Shown: one piece after another, positions 1 to 11,324 of the stretch
How positions within the stretch are numbered: the stretch's first letter is position 1
Layout: every line of letters begins with the position of its first letter
Source: Inonotus obliquus
Lineage: Eukaryota > Basidiomycota > Agaricomycetes > Hymenochaetales > Hymenochaetaceae
Direction of reading: 5' to 3'
DNA length: 64,000 nt
Assembly (NCBI GenBank): GCA_032164295.1
Contig: JAJHTX010000002.1
Location: 2,852,001-2,916,000, forward strand
The notes under the pieces: generated by a model
What the model saw: the letters and a program-made list of their open reading frames with translations, nothing else
The model's database searches: none
What the model was told of the DNA's origin: nothing
Translations under genes and position numbers: made by a program

Positions 1-2315
1 TGTACCAGCAAAAAAGCGAGTTAGTGGTGGCGAGAGAAGAGAAACGAACCAACCATTGATTGACGCTGGACAATGACGTCTTTTGCCTAATTAGGGGATC
101 GGCGTCTACTGAGCGCTCCTTCCTTCTTGGGCCATTCTATCGATTATGTAACATCTAGTAACATTAGGAGTGACCAACCAAGGAAACGCTGAGTACCTTC
201 CAGCCTCGATAATACCACGAAAATATCCCGAGTCACTTGCAAACTTGCGTTCAGATCTGAGTTGGAAGATCCAATACTCCGCCTGCAAAGTACTTTGCAG
301 CTGTACAATTATGACCCGAACCCGGATTGCTAGCACCTTTTTCCAAGCATGCAATCTGACTCGAATGAACGATACTAGTACAAGCACGCCACACGCCTTG
401 CGGATTAAATGCATACATGTACTTGCGGATTTTTTCATTATTTATGTCAGCCTTTTACTGCTTTGCAAGGTCCAACTTCCGGTCACGGAAGTCCTCATGT
501 ACCATTGATTTTTACCCCACCAAATTCATGATGGATCCCATGCTTTCTGAGTGAACATGTATTCCGGCAATCTCATTCCTTAGATTCTTCGGTGTGATTG
601 AGTTTTTTGAGAACGGAGTTTTTTCTTTGTCCTGGTGGTGATTCCCAGTCGGCGGGGCGGTTGCCACATTTGGGATGAATCCAAAAACGATTGCATTGCT
701 TTATGGTGGTCATCAACCAAATTGAGGTTGACGACCTTCCAGGTAGTCGAGGGTATAGTTCAAAATTATCGTACCATCCTTTTCAGCGCCATAACATCTT
801 TGGTATCCCTAATCTCCATGATCATCGCACTTCGTGTTCTCAGTCGAAATCAAACCTCCGACGCCCATTCGCAACTTCCATCATGCTATCAAGTGAGTTA
901 CAGGGACGCCAATCCGAAAGAGGACAATCATCCCATTCATCTGAATATCCATGATACTCGTGCAGCAGGCGCTACCCATATCATATCACTATCAGGTTCT
1001 CCATCCTGAGTGACCGTTCGTTGTGTGATCCATTGCACGTAGTTGGCACCTCAACTGAATTATCGTCTAGCAAGGAACACCTGCCCGCATCACGCCATCA
1101 AACCCGATTAGTTCAGCCCGATACCCAATATACATTTGAAACCCGCGCAAAGTAACCTACCGAAAGCAAACTGCTTTTCTGATTCTGGTTTGGAGACAAA
1201 ATGGAAACGCAGTATGCTTTTCCCCGTATGCGATTAGTCCGGCCTAAATATTGAAGCATTGTGAAGGGCAAAGCGAAATTGGGCGACACCCTAAATTGAT
1301 TTGAATGGATGCTCGGTGTGACCAGGTTTTGTAGGGGATAGCATTCATGTTGTCCGTGATTCGCCGTGTAGGATTATGGCCCCATGTTGGCGTGGGACGT
1401 GACTTGAGTTACGAAACGATTACGAGCAACTTCCCGGACGCCGCACAAATTAGTGGCAAATTGGAAATGACTATTGTTGCAATGTAGATAAGTAAATGAA
1501 AAAGAAAACATGCTAATGGTAAAATCGAAGATGCGATATGTGACAAGTATGCAAAATTGTGTAAGGTGAAGAGGAGAGTTCTAGAAGGGCAGGTGGAGAT
1601 GCGACGAAACGACGGGAATAAGGATATGAAATCGGATTCCAAAGGATAAGATCAAAAAAACCGACGTCCGACTCCGAGGCTTCGCGTTCGCTTGAAGAGT
1701 AAAGCGAGGAAGCGATGTCGTTTGGGGTTTTCATGTGTCCATGGTCTTATCATCATGTGTTAACCCAGATACCGCCCTCTTCAGTTTCTCCTGTCTTGTC
1801 CCTCTGTCGTGTGCCCCAAGCCGTTCGAATTCGGCCTAAGAATCCCCCCCTGGGCGTGATTTGCAACGCTCCTGCCAAGATCGGTAATTTAGTTCAGCTC
1901 GGTCCATCTACTCCGCCCTTTACTCATCCGGTGTATTCCCAGTCAGCAACTGCGGACTATTCAGTAGACCTTCGCATTAGCCTATCTCGCTGAGAATATA
2001 CGCTTGCGACCGTGTGTTGGCATAGCGCGGCGCGGAGTGTCCAAGTGCTGCCGATGCACTAAGAATATAGCTCGTGGTTTTCCCGATCTGCGAGGGAATT
2101 CGCTTCACATCGAATTGGGCGTCCATCCATAAGTGCGGTTTGAGAACCCTCCCACACGTCCTTCTCGGATATCACACCCTGGAAATATCCTGACGGAAAC
2201 CAGCATGCGTCCCTTGGCTTCTGCGCCCATCGTACAGCAAAGCACCTGTCTGATTGGCGCATGTAAAATTAAACTCGTCGCGACCTCGTTGAGATCACTG
2301 GGAGTCTGGAACAAT
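1..2315. other. No supported gene; 2.3 kb of unassigned sequence
   Basis: Both strands hold only short open frames (at most about 124 codons) with no recognisable domain and no set of splice sites that joins them into a longer protein. One plus-strand frame at 635-1009 includes a hydrophobic stretch (residues about 45-67), but it lacks family features and I do not call it. There is no tRNA, rRNA or clear repeat. The stretch could hold a fast-evolving gene with several introns, or be intergenic. Confidence 0.5.
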
Positions 2316-3181
2316 TTAGATCCAACCCATCATACCGTTGTGGGTGAGATGTGCGAGTTGCGGATGAAAAAAAGATCCATCGTTGTTATTGATGAAAACT
2401 GCGGGCTGAGCCGTTGCGCGCACGAGTGAATGACTAGGCGCAGCATTTTCGCCGTGCGTCAAACGTCTTCGCTTCTTTGAAATAGAAGGCAGGGAGATGA
2501 TAGCACCGGCTTCCGATTCGATTTCGGCATCGGCTCCGGAGGCAGTAGCAGGAGTATTAGGCGGCGGTGCAGGGCGTTTACGCGGATTTGCTTTCGTATG
2601 TTGAGCCTCGCATAAGTGGCGCCGGGAGCGAGTATACGGTGGGAAGGAGAGATCTTCGTCTTCATCCGGTAGGCAATCGAATTGCAGAAATGCGGGCGGA
2701 GTAAAGGGGAGAGGACGGGGAGCTACGAGAGGGACATCGCACACGGCCACCACGTTTGTATTGTCCTGAGCCGGAGTGATGCATGCATCACGCATGGATG
2801 ACACAGGAGATGGCTCAGGTGTCTTTGTATCTGAATCTATATACCGGGTGATGATATTAGCTCCGCAAAGGCGTGTTGGGGGTAAACAAAGGCGATGAAC
2901 TCACGAATGAGGTCAGGGAGAGTGTCGGGCATGTCAAACGTGTGAGACTGAGGTGCTGGCGGGGATATGGAGGGTACGTCGAACCAGAGCGACGGCCATG
3001 CAAAGGTCTCTAGGGAGAGGGCGAAATCTGGTGGATTCCAAGAGTAAGTGGCCTCTGCTGAGGGGGAGGGTGGGATGACAATTGGGTATGCAGGAGATGA
3101 GCCTGGCTGTTGAGAGTGCTTAGGGTCGAGCCTTTGTCTATGTTGATGATGATGCATGTTGTATGAGAATAGGGAGGCCAT
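2316..3181 (-). CDS. Hypothetical proline- and basic-rich protein, two exons
   Basis: Two minus-strand frames join through one intron. Exon 1 is 3181-2905, the intron 2904-2831 (GTGAGT donor, TTCAG acceptor) and exon 2 2830-2316, giving about 263 aa. The split codon restores a continuous frame (phase 1). The N-terminus has a His/Gln run and proline-rich stretches. The C-terminal half has basic KKRRR and NPRKRP patches that look like nuclear localisation signals, and an acidic DEDED patch. I recognise no domain. The gene lies head to head with mL49, sharing about 300 bp of promoter space. It is probably a disordered nuclear protein; its function is unknown. Confidence 0.6.
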
Positions 3182-3481
3182 TTGTGAGGGGGGAGAATGG
3201 AGACGAGGGAGTTGTATATATATGCATAGTGCGGGAGTAATTTGCTGTTGCAGTGAGAGTGTTTAGCTTAGCGAGAGAATAATGTCAGTCAGTCAGGAGA
3301 GAACGGTGTGATGTGATCTAGCCACGCCAAGTGCAATATTAATATTAGTCCAGTCACACAACCCCCATTTAATCTATTATTATATTACTAATCAATGTCA
3401 CATCGTTACTACTCCCCGTCGATCATTCTACGCCGACGTTTCTAGCTTCCTCGCCTCGCCACATCCTTCTCCTCAGCTCTC
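3182..3481. promoter_or_regulatory. Divergent intergenic region between the hypothetical gene and mL49
   Basis: These 300 bases lie between two divergently oriented start codons, so they must hold both promoters. The stretch near 3345-3390 is AT-rich, and pyrimidine-rich tracts run up to the mL49 start. No specific factor site can be assigned. Confidence 0.5.
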
Positions 3482-3906
3482 ATGTCGCCCTGTCTCTCAA
3501 AGGGGCTCGCACAGATTGCCGCCTCCTATTCTCACTCGACCCTTTCATCATCCACATCTTATTTCATATCCCGGAACTCTCGAGGCTCTCTCCCCGTCTA
3601 CTCAGACATCCGAAATGGCAATACGCGCTATCTCATCACAGTAAAGAACATTCGCGGAGACATCCACGTATGTCCTAAATTATTCACAAGCCCCTTTTTT
3701 TGTGTCTTTGTCTGACTTTGTACTTTTTTGGCCTTCCCCTGTATTGTTAGGCCTTGCGTAACGACCTCGCTTCTTCTCTCTTTCCGGCCAATTCAGAACA
3801 GGCACTCCGTCTCAAGGCGGAAATTGCGCGTCCTGATACGCTGGTTGTCACCGGTGGCCGTTGGAGACACGACGTTGTGGATTGGCTACGACGCAAGGGT
3901 TTCTAG
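3482..3906 (+). CDS. IMG2: Mitochondrial large-subunit ribosomal protein mL49 (Img2 family)
   Basis: Exon 1 is 3482-3667 and exon 2 is 3751-3906, with a GTATGT donor, GTTAG acceptor and phase 0 join, giving 113 aa. The N-terminus is rich in Ser, Thr and Arg with few acidic residues, as expected of a mitochondrial presequence. The core runs from RYLITVKNIRGDIHALRNDL to the end. The last residues, with GRWRHDVVDWLRRKGF at the very C-terminus, match the mL49/Img2 signature in which a Gly-rich strand is followed by a final amphipathic helix ending in L-x-x-x-G-F. The family is a component of the 54S/39S mitoribosomal large subunit and is needed for mitochondrial translation. Length fits the family. 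Human MRPL49 is longer only at the N-terminus. Confidence 0.88.
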
Positions 3907-5823
3907 AAATTTAGACCTACCCAATCCTTAGCACCCGCTCCCCATTCGCTTCCATTTATCTTTCGTTACATCTGAATTGCAAGGACGCCACCTCTTTTCT
4001 GGGTCCTCGACTAGTTTGGCACCATCAAATTCAAAACAAGGTAACGCGAAATTTCCATCAGCAATGTTCGTACCGAGATGTGATCGTGACCACGCTTTGC
4101 ATCGGAAGATGACTAGAAAGGGTGGATATTTGTCCACACGTCGGACACCTCAACTGTTTGCCTTAATGGCGAAACTATCGCTACCGAACAGCGCCAGCCT
4201 CGCTAACGGCGCGTGGCGACTACGTGTGGGGAAATTCACTAAAAATGCGTTGGGATGAATCACCGAGACAGTAACGGGCTTGTCCGTTCCCGGCGCCTTT
4301 GATGCAACTCCAATCAATACTTCACAACGATCCATGGTTTCAGCACTGACAGCAGCCGACTGCCTTGTTCACACCTGCGTTAGTTCTCACGAATTCCCTA
4401 GCCTTTCATGCCATCCAAATTGAAATCCGCAACGGAAGCATCATCACTTTATCACTTTATCCGATATCACTCAATACATAATAAGAAGCATCCATGGTGC
4501 GAGGCACCAGGACCCTTGGTATTAATCTCGGCGCAACCACCATTTACATTCAGTGCGAAGACAAATCGTCGCGTCGAAGTCAACGGCCTGAAAACCGGGT
4601 TCTGCACGGCGCTAGGGTTGGACCATGCCTTTCACTTGAGGTTATTTCGCTCTCGTAGGTTAAACCTAGAAAAGCAGTGGATAAGATTGAGTTTTGTTGT
4701 ACCTAGCGAGACACTTTCGCTAGGTCAGTGTTTGCTTTCGTTTCGTTCAACCTTCAGCAGGACCCCTGGCAACACCGATATATCCCTCCGCCAAATCCGG
4801 ATAACTTTGGCCAAAATTTTTGTGTTATGTCTCCGCCTATCCGGATAATTTAGCCCCAAAAGTGAGGGAAGGCATACATTTTTATCCGGATAAGGGTGGT
4901 CCTGATGTAGAATAGGCCTCCTCCAATCCGGATAAGATCGGCGTTGATAGCCGATCTCATGTGACTGATGTTCTTGTGTAATCTCAAATACATTGCAGTC
5001 TATTGCAGTCTTGTAATCAGAACTACATGACTACAAATTATCTTGTATTGAAATTGAGACCATGTACTGAAAAGGAAATGATTGGCATTGCACTGGAAAG
5101 AAAAAAGAACATCGTTCAATCGACAAAGCAAGACATCAACCACTGCAAGATATCAACCACTGCAACCACATACACCTGCGCTTGAGCTTTCAGAGGCTTC
5201 TTTTAATGTTTGGAAGGAAATTCGGGCAGTTTCTGGTGTTTTGCCTCAAATCATGCAGGTATTCAATTCAAAGGACAAAGATTAATGTAGTTTTGTATTA
5301 TATTTCCGCATTCTACTATGTAGTTACACGATAGAGTACGCGAATATGCCTTTTTTATGTGACTACTAAGGCAGGAACGACGTTCGGATTGAACATACCC
5401 TTTGGGGAGGCCTCCGCCAAAATCCGGACAAAAATGACCTCTTATCCAGCCATGCCTCCGCCAATCCGGATAAATCGGGCGCGAAGCGCCCGAGAAAATC
5501 CGGATAAAACACCCCATTTTCGGCGGAGGCATCAAAAGGCATTGCCGGGGGTCCTCCTTCAGCGCCACTCCTGTACCGCTTTGAATCAGTTGACGACTCT
5601 TAGCCGCTGCTGCAGAATCTTAACCTGGTGTACGCTGAGGTGAATCAAGAGCGTGCTTTTGTTTGAGGGTCGGCACAGGGCCTTGAAGGCTCAACAAAAG
5701 CATAAAATTTAAAATGCATTATGTAATTGTCGCGTCCCCACGCGAGTCCCGTGACTTTCGACTTGTCGCGTTGAACTTCAACTTCGGGCTTATCCGACCA
5801 CGCTTCAACCACGCCCACCTCCC
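3907..5823. other. 1.9-kb gene-free stretch holding a motif/hairpin repeat element
   Basis: No open frame here resembles a known protein, and no set of splice sites links the short frames. The stretch between 4785 and 5532 carries two clusters of a short repeated motif and hairpins (entered separately). The remainder, about 3907-4780 and 5540-5823, shows nothing I can name; its last part must hold the promoter of the gene starting at 5824. Confidence 0.5.
4785..5532. repeat. Two clusters of TCCGGATAA motifs with hairpins; MITE-like non-coding element
   Basis: The nonamer TCCGGATAA occurs at 4796, 4840, 4885, 4927, 5465 and 5499, with a one-base variant (TCCGGACAA) at 5423. Several copies are directly preceded by CCTCCGCC or a close variant (4785, 4830, 5411, 5455). 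In each cluster one motif copy is followed by a perfect 8-bp hairpin: 4935-4942 with 4950-4957, and 5475-5482 with 5486-5493. The second cluster is enclosed by a perfect 11-bp inverted repeat, 5452-5462 and 5522-5532. I noticed the motif nowhere else in the window. Inverted ends, subterminal repeats and no coding capacity fit a non-autonomous DNA transposon or its remains, but no target-site duplication was established. Confidence 0.55.
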
Positions 5824-8800
5824 ATGTCGTCGTCGTCGTCCAAGGAGAACATCAACACCACGACGTCTGCCGATAGACGTACTGCGCTCATGAGCAACGG
5901 CGATGTGTTTGGATCGTCATCGCCTTCTCATACGCTATTTAGCTTGCAGGCAGAAGGTCATTCTACGACGCCTGTAAGCCACAGTTTACTTGTTGCTGTC
6001 GGCCGGTCATTTACGCGATTGTTTGTCTATGGAAGTCGCAGACAAACAGGTTGAATCCGGCTTCCAAACCTTTAGTGAGCTCAGCGAGGTCAAATACACT
6101 CTCACCTATGGTGAACCAGACAACGAAACGCAAGCGTACAGTAACTGGGTCTAGTACCCGGGATTATCCAAATGCTATCGAGAATCAGCAAGAGAGCATA
6201 ATACAGCATACACCCAATCCACGAGTACGTAAACAAGTTCGGCACGCAGTCATGTCTCCTGGTCGGCAACAGGATGTCCTTGGCGACGTGGGCTCTCCAG
6301 CCAGAAGTGGTAGCCAGGCTCAACCAGCTAGTGTCCCAATGACACCAACACGTAAGGGAAAGTCCAAAGACAAAGCAACAGAACTAATTGCTCAGAGTCC
6401 ATACGCATCGAATCCTAACGCAGACTACATTCATCCTAGCCGGCTTGTCCTTTCTCCGCGCGGTATGTCTGTGCGTCGTCGTTCTGTGACTCCGATCCCT
6501 CCATATGAGCCGCCCAAAGAGCGTTACACCCCACCTCGTGAGGTTATACTTTCTCCTCCTGCTCCCGACCGCAGGCCTGCTCGTCGTACGACTGCGAAGA
6601 AGAAACGTGTTAGCGTCAAAACTGAGAAGCCCCAAGTGCAGCTTTGGGTCAAGACAGAGCCTCCCGAGATTGACCTGACTACTCCAGCACCTCCTGCGTC
6701 GCCCGGTGACGACCCCATTTTGCTCGTTGGTCCGCCATCTATCAAAGTGCAGAGGCCATCCCTCCCACCCAGTGACTTGCGCGAAGTTAGTCTTGTTGAC
6801 TTCGAGATGGATTTAAACCTTCCGGAGAATAGGGACCGTTCCGCCACTTGGGATCGCAACGCAGCAGGAGTATCGACTAGGCCAGGCCCATCTATCCCCC
6901 CGGCATTCGATTTTAGCGGGTTTAATGACAATGATGAATGTTCTTTCAACGATGAAGCAGCCAACTCAAGTGGAGAGGTAGATTTTGGCACGCCCATTGA
7001 CAACGGCAACTTTGTGAATCTCGAGGATGGTGGATGGTCCGATTCCGATAGCGACAATGGCCGTGCGGAGGAGGGCGCCTCCATTGGGGAGGGTGATTTC
7101 ACGGGCAAGTTCGTAACATTCACGGCACCGCTCAAACTAGACCCGCCGGAGAATGGAGACGAGAGGATGGAGAAGTGGGCGCGTCCGATCAGTCCTCACC
7201 CTAAATGGCTTTCACTCGTGGAACCTAAGGATGAGGAGGTTGATGTTGCTTTGGACGAAGCTAGAGGTCAAGCCACCAGTGACCATGTTAGCGATGTCTG
7301 CACGTCACATCAATCAGACTCGGAAACCGATGAGGAGGGTCAAGATGGCGCGCGTTCTGGTTATGCGGATAAACGGGGTCGACGCCTAACGTTGAGTGAG
7401 GTGGAGGCAATCAAGTTTGGTCCAACGTCGCCGCCACAAACGGCAGCCACGGCCGATAAATCAGAAACTGACCGTGCAAAGGGCTCCCGCATATACGTGA
7501 TTGAAGATGATTCTTTCATACAGGAGGACAGTAGTCTGCATTGTGACGAATCGACGGGGACAGGACTTCACACACACACAAACTTGGATACAACCAGCAT
7601 CTTGGATAATGACTCGGACCATCATTTCGACTTGACACGTTCAACTAGTAACTCCCATCAACAACAGGTGAGGCGACGGGGTGAAATCGGCCTTCTGGTT
7701 TATTTATACTTAATTGTTTCTAGATTTCGCCCATTACCGATGAAAATAACAACTCAGCACGATCCGCATCGGAGCCTTCTTCTGGGGAGTCAGGGGAGTC
7801 TTCTCAGAGTACTTTGAACAATCCCGATATTTTGGGACCAGAGTATCAGGATTACGTTGGGACTGGGAAGGTCCGTAATAACACTTCATTGATATATGTT
7901 CACAATTCAGACGGGGCTTCTCAATGGTAGGATGTGCAGGTTCTCCGATATGGAAAAGATGTAATGCAAGATAATTTGGTGGACCGCGGCGCTTCTTTGC
8001 TGAGAGAACCCTGCCCTCCCAATTCTGATTGTGAAACGGAGATCGTAACAGAAGAAGATCAAGAGGATGACTCGGATGGAGGCGCCAGCGATGTGAGCGT
8101 TGTGAAAATCATGTCCGATGATCCTCTGGCGGCGGCTCGAGCGGCGGCTATTCTCAAGCTGGTGCGCATGGTTTATTCACTTCTCAATGGCTTCGGATTG
8201 ACGGAAATGAAATGAGTAGCACGACTACGACATGGTAGCGCGGAGGCTCAGAAGACGGCGAACGTCCGCTGGTGGCATTTCAAAGGCGTACAATTCACCA
8301 AAGGACATGCGGCTGTGGCGCAGACGGACCGTAGCGGGCCTGTCCGCGGAAGACGCCCTATCAGCAAATATCTCGCTTCCAGAGCTCCTCGAGAAGGCGG
8401 AGGAAGAGCTGAGAAGCTCTCCTGTTAGAAGTCGCTGTGGGAGCGTTGCTCTAAGTTCTATCGGAAGCCCGCAGAGGTCTCGATGGCATGATTTCATGTA
8501 TGAGAATGCGGACGAGCCGGGCATTCGAGAGTGGAGCAAGGCGGACTGGAAGCTACTGGACAGTTGTTTCACAGATGAGCGATATGATCTCGGCGAACAA
8601 CTGGATCTTGAACCAGGCGGCCTCGCGGATGTCGATGATGTGCCTTTAGAGAGCGTTGTTGAAAGGTTTATCATGATTATGGGCGGTGCTGAGAAGGTTG
8701 AGAGTCACGGACCTTCGTGGACTACGTAAGGAAATCGTATCAAACCCCAGGTTTCTCAAGACTGACTTCTCTTTACAGGGAGAAGCTCATGGCTCGGGCG

Positions 8801-9739
8801 AAGGCTTTGTGCAAACGCCAGAGAGCCGGGTATGGAGCGCCGCCAACTCCGGATGTGTCCGCGCGTTTTGCAACTCCATCACGATTTTCAACTCTGAGTC
8901 CAGCACCAAGTATGATAGTTCCAGAATTCACACCTGCGAGTATGGAGCGAACACGTCTGTTTGACTGCGGCTCCGTTAGCAGGAAAGCTAGGCTTCCTCC
9001 GCCATCCTCAGAGTCATTCTTCAAGGTGCCCTCAACTTTGCCAGCGAGGCATTCAAGTTTGCGACAAGATGTAACGTCAGCGGTGCTTGAAACACCAAAA
9101 CCGAGTCGGGCATTTGATCTCTTTGGTTTTGCGACTCCGTCAAGAAATGACCAACAACAGCGCCAGGATGACAGTGACGACGAATCAGTCGCTCAAGAAA
9201 TCGATGCAATGCTAACACCAATTACCGCTTCTCGTGTACGACAGTCAAGACCAAGGTCGGCGGTTAAACGGTCTCTTAGCTACATCAGCTCATGGCTCAA
9301 GCCGGATATGTACAAGACAAAGAAAGAAGAACGGCAAGGATCGCGACTTCCTGGACTACCCGTTCCTCCGGAGGATGTCCTTGCAAAGCCGCGTGGACCT
9401 GTTGAAACGCCCGCACCTAAAGCCGCACCAAAAGCTGTTCCGCATAAAGAACTTGTCTCGCTAGATCATGTTCCTCCTCCCCAGCCGACCAAGATTCCAC
9501 GGCGTCAAAAGCCGCGGCGTCTTATAGACTTGAACCACGTCTCCACTCCACAGCCCAAGGAAGAAGCGAAGGTCATTTCGCGACGGTCGAGTACGTCAAG
9601 TGTTAAGGATCTTATCAAAGAGTTCGAGGAGAAGGAGAAGGGTAAGGTGCAAGCAGTGCCTCCCCGAGTTGCTGAACTGAGGAGACAAGCGAGCATTGGT
9701 TCGCTCAAGGGCAAAGGGAAGCCAACTTGGAAACCCTGA
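5824..9739 (+). CDS. Long, mostly disordered nuclear-type protein with an N-terminal KEN box
   Basis: Six exons join in frame: 5824-5973, 6042-7667, 7724-7870, 7931-8161, 8220-8725 and 8779-9739, about 1206 aa. The donor after the third exon (GTCCGT) is weak. The protein starts with a Ser run followed by KEN (residues 7-9), a classic APC/C degron. It then has low-complexity Ser/Pro/Asp segments and several basic patches such as TTKRKRT and TAKKKR. The best folded-looking part lies in exon 5: an Arg-rich RRLRRRRT segment, a helical segment, then W-S-K-A-D-W-K-L-L-D and D-E-R-Y-D-L-G-E, followed by a predicted helix. The C-terminal part is basic, with TP and SP sites. I cannot name the family. 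A cell-cycle or chromatin role is only a guess from the degron and basic patches. Confidence 0.65.
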
Positions 9740-9990
9740 TCTGGATTTTTATTTGTTTAACTTTTTATTTCACATTTTGCTTGCTGTTTTGTCTCTTCTA
9801 TCTGGATATCCCACACTTTAAAAGATAGCTTGGAACATTTTCTTGTTTGGAACTATTGACGTTTGTATATTAGATGGCGAAAAGCTTTTCTCAATGCTTA
9901 TAACACACCGAACCCACTGTCCGGTTGCGAGAGTACTCGTCTGGACAAGACATTATGCGAGATGATTAGGCGAAGACATAGGTAAGGTAA

Positions 9991-11134
9991 TCAGTCCAGG
10001 ATTTTGCCAAACTTCCCAACACCTTCTCCGTTCACGATAGTTTCGTCGCTAATTCCCTCTAACCGTACGAGTTCTCTCCGAATGTACCTCGTAAGCACAT
10101 ACATGAGCTCTGGATACCGCACGTACAAGTTAATATCTTCGCCAACAAAATCATAAACGCCCGAGCCATCATCGGTTTCCTCTAACTTCCTAAGACTTTC
10201 TTCGGGACTATCTTTCGAAAGTTTATCTTTTCCGTACTCCCCTGAGATATTGACGGCACGACGAACACGTCCAGGTCCAGGGTCGTCAATCCCATGCGCA
10301 CCTCTTGCTCCAAGAAAATTTCGCCAAATAGCAGCAGCCATTTCTGCATCACCGTCTCCTGCCTTTGAACCTGCTGCTCCAACTGCATAGGGCGAAGAAA
10401 GACCGAGGGCGTAATCTAATGCGAAGCCTAAACCTGCCCATTGTTCACGGAGGATTTTCATTTGACGGGATACGAGTCTTTCGGGAGCTTTTTTTGAGAG
10501 GGCTTGTCGGATACGGTCTTCGACGTCGAGGAAGAAGTGGTCGACGAGACCTTGTTATGCAAAGATTGGATTAAGTTTCAAAACAAGATGGGGAATGGCT
10601 ATTAGTACCTTGAACAAAGTTCGGGCCGTAGGGAGGGGGTAAGGAACGGAACCGGACGCTGAGGAGCCAGACGTGTAAGTTGGTTACAGTAAACCATGTT
10701 TGGAACGTTGGAGGTAGTCGACATTCTAGATTTTCTCTCCATTAGCAACAATTTTTGAGATATGGCCGCCTATCGACCTTACCTTTTTGCCAGAAATCTC
10801 GTTCTTCAAGTTCTCGAACAGCACAAGCGTTTTGGTAATAATGGTAAGAGACCCGACCACCGACTTGTCTAGGATTCCCCATTCCTAGAAAACCTAACAT
10901 GGTCTTGAACGCAGACATTGCTCTTGGAGAACGTCGCAGATACCGAGTTAGCCATGTTTCGGGAGGCGGTGGAGGTTTCTTGTATTCGTATAGTTTGTTG
11001 GAGACGTCACCGGGCTCAGTAGGTTTTTCGGACACTTTCTTGTTGCTATAAAATTTTCGAGAGACATGTGACGATGTAGCGGCGTAATAACGCAAGTTAC
11101 GAGAGACTACAGAGCGCCCAATTGCTCGCAGCAT
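9991..11134 (-). CDS. CBP3: Ubiquinol-cytochrome c chaperone CBP3/UQCC1, with an apparent 1-nt frameshift
   Basis: Exon 1 is 11134-10783 (GTAAGG donor), exon 2 10726-10609 and exon 3 10550-9991 (AAG acceptor). The product is about 342 aa once the frame is mended. Family features are clear: a basic, Ser-rich mitochondrial presequence; CRLPPTFQTWFTVT followed by HVWLLSVRFRSLP in exon 2; LVDHFFLDVEDRIR; and the conserved QMKILREQWAGLGFALDYAL and AAAIWRNFLGARGA blocks in exon 3. CBP3 works with CBP6 at the mitoribosome to fold and haemylate cytochrome b for complex III. The two halves of exon 2 lie in different frames: plus-strand 10679-10685 (GTTTGGT) seems to have one base too many, between the conserved ...FTVT and LHVW. 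No GT-AG intron of sensible size repairs this. It is either a sequence error or a disrupted allele. Confidence 0.88.
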
Positions 11135-11324
11135 TCGTGAATAGTGAAAGGAAGAAATGTGTTATTAGAGAGAGAAAGAAGAAAAGACGCGTTATGGTGA
11201 ACGGAAAAAACCGAAACGCGTTTGGTACGGAAATGGAAGGAGCATACAACTTCCCAGCCAGTTTCAATCCTCACCTTTATCTTCTCTCTGACTCATTCAC
11301 TCTCTTCCATCACTTCACCTCAAA

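Noticed and set aside
635..1009. 124-codon plus-strand frame with a hydrophobic segment
   Set aside because: No family resemblance and no splice partners; frames of this length arise by chance in this base composition.
3280..3300. GTCAGTCAGT tandems (also near 27223 and 63477)
   Set aside because: Short simple repeats of 2-3 units; too short to mean more than chance.
4408..4848. 146-codon frame overlapping the repeat element, as a possible transposase
   Set aside because: No DDE/DDD-type or integrase motif, and it ends inside the motif cluster.
10609..10726. An extra intron in CBP3 exon 2 instead of a frameshift
   Set aside because: The only GT...AG pair nearby is about 30 nt, divisible by three, and would delete the conserved HVWLL block.
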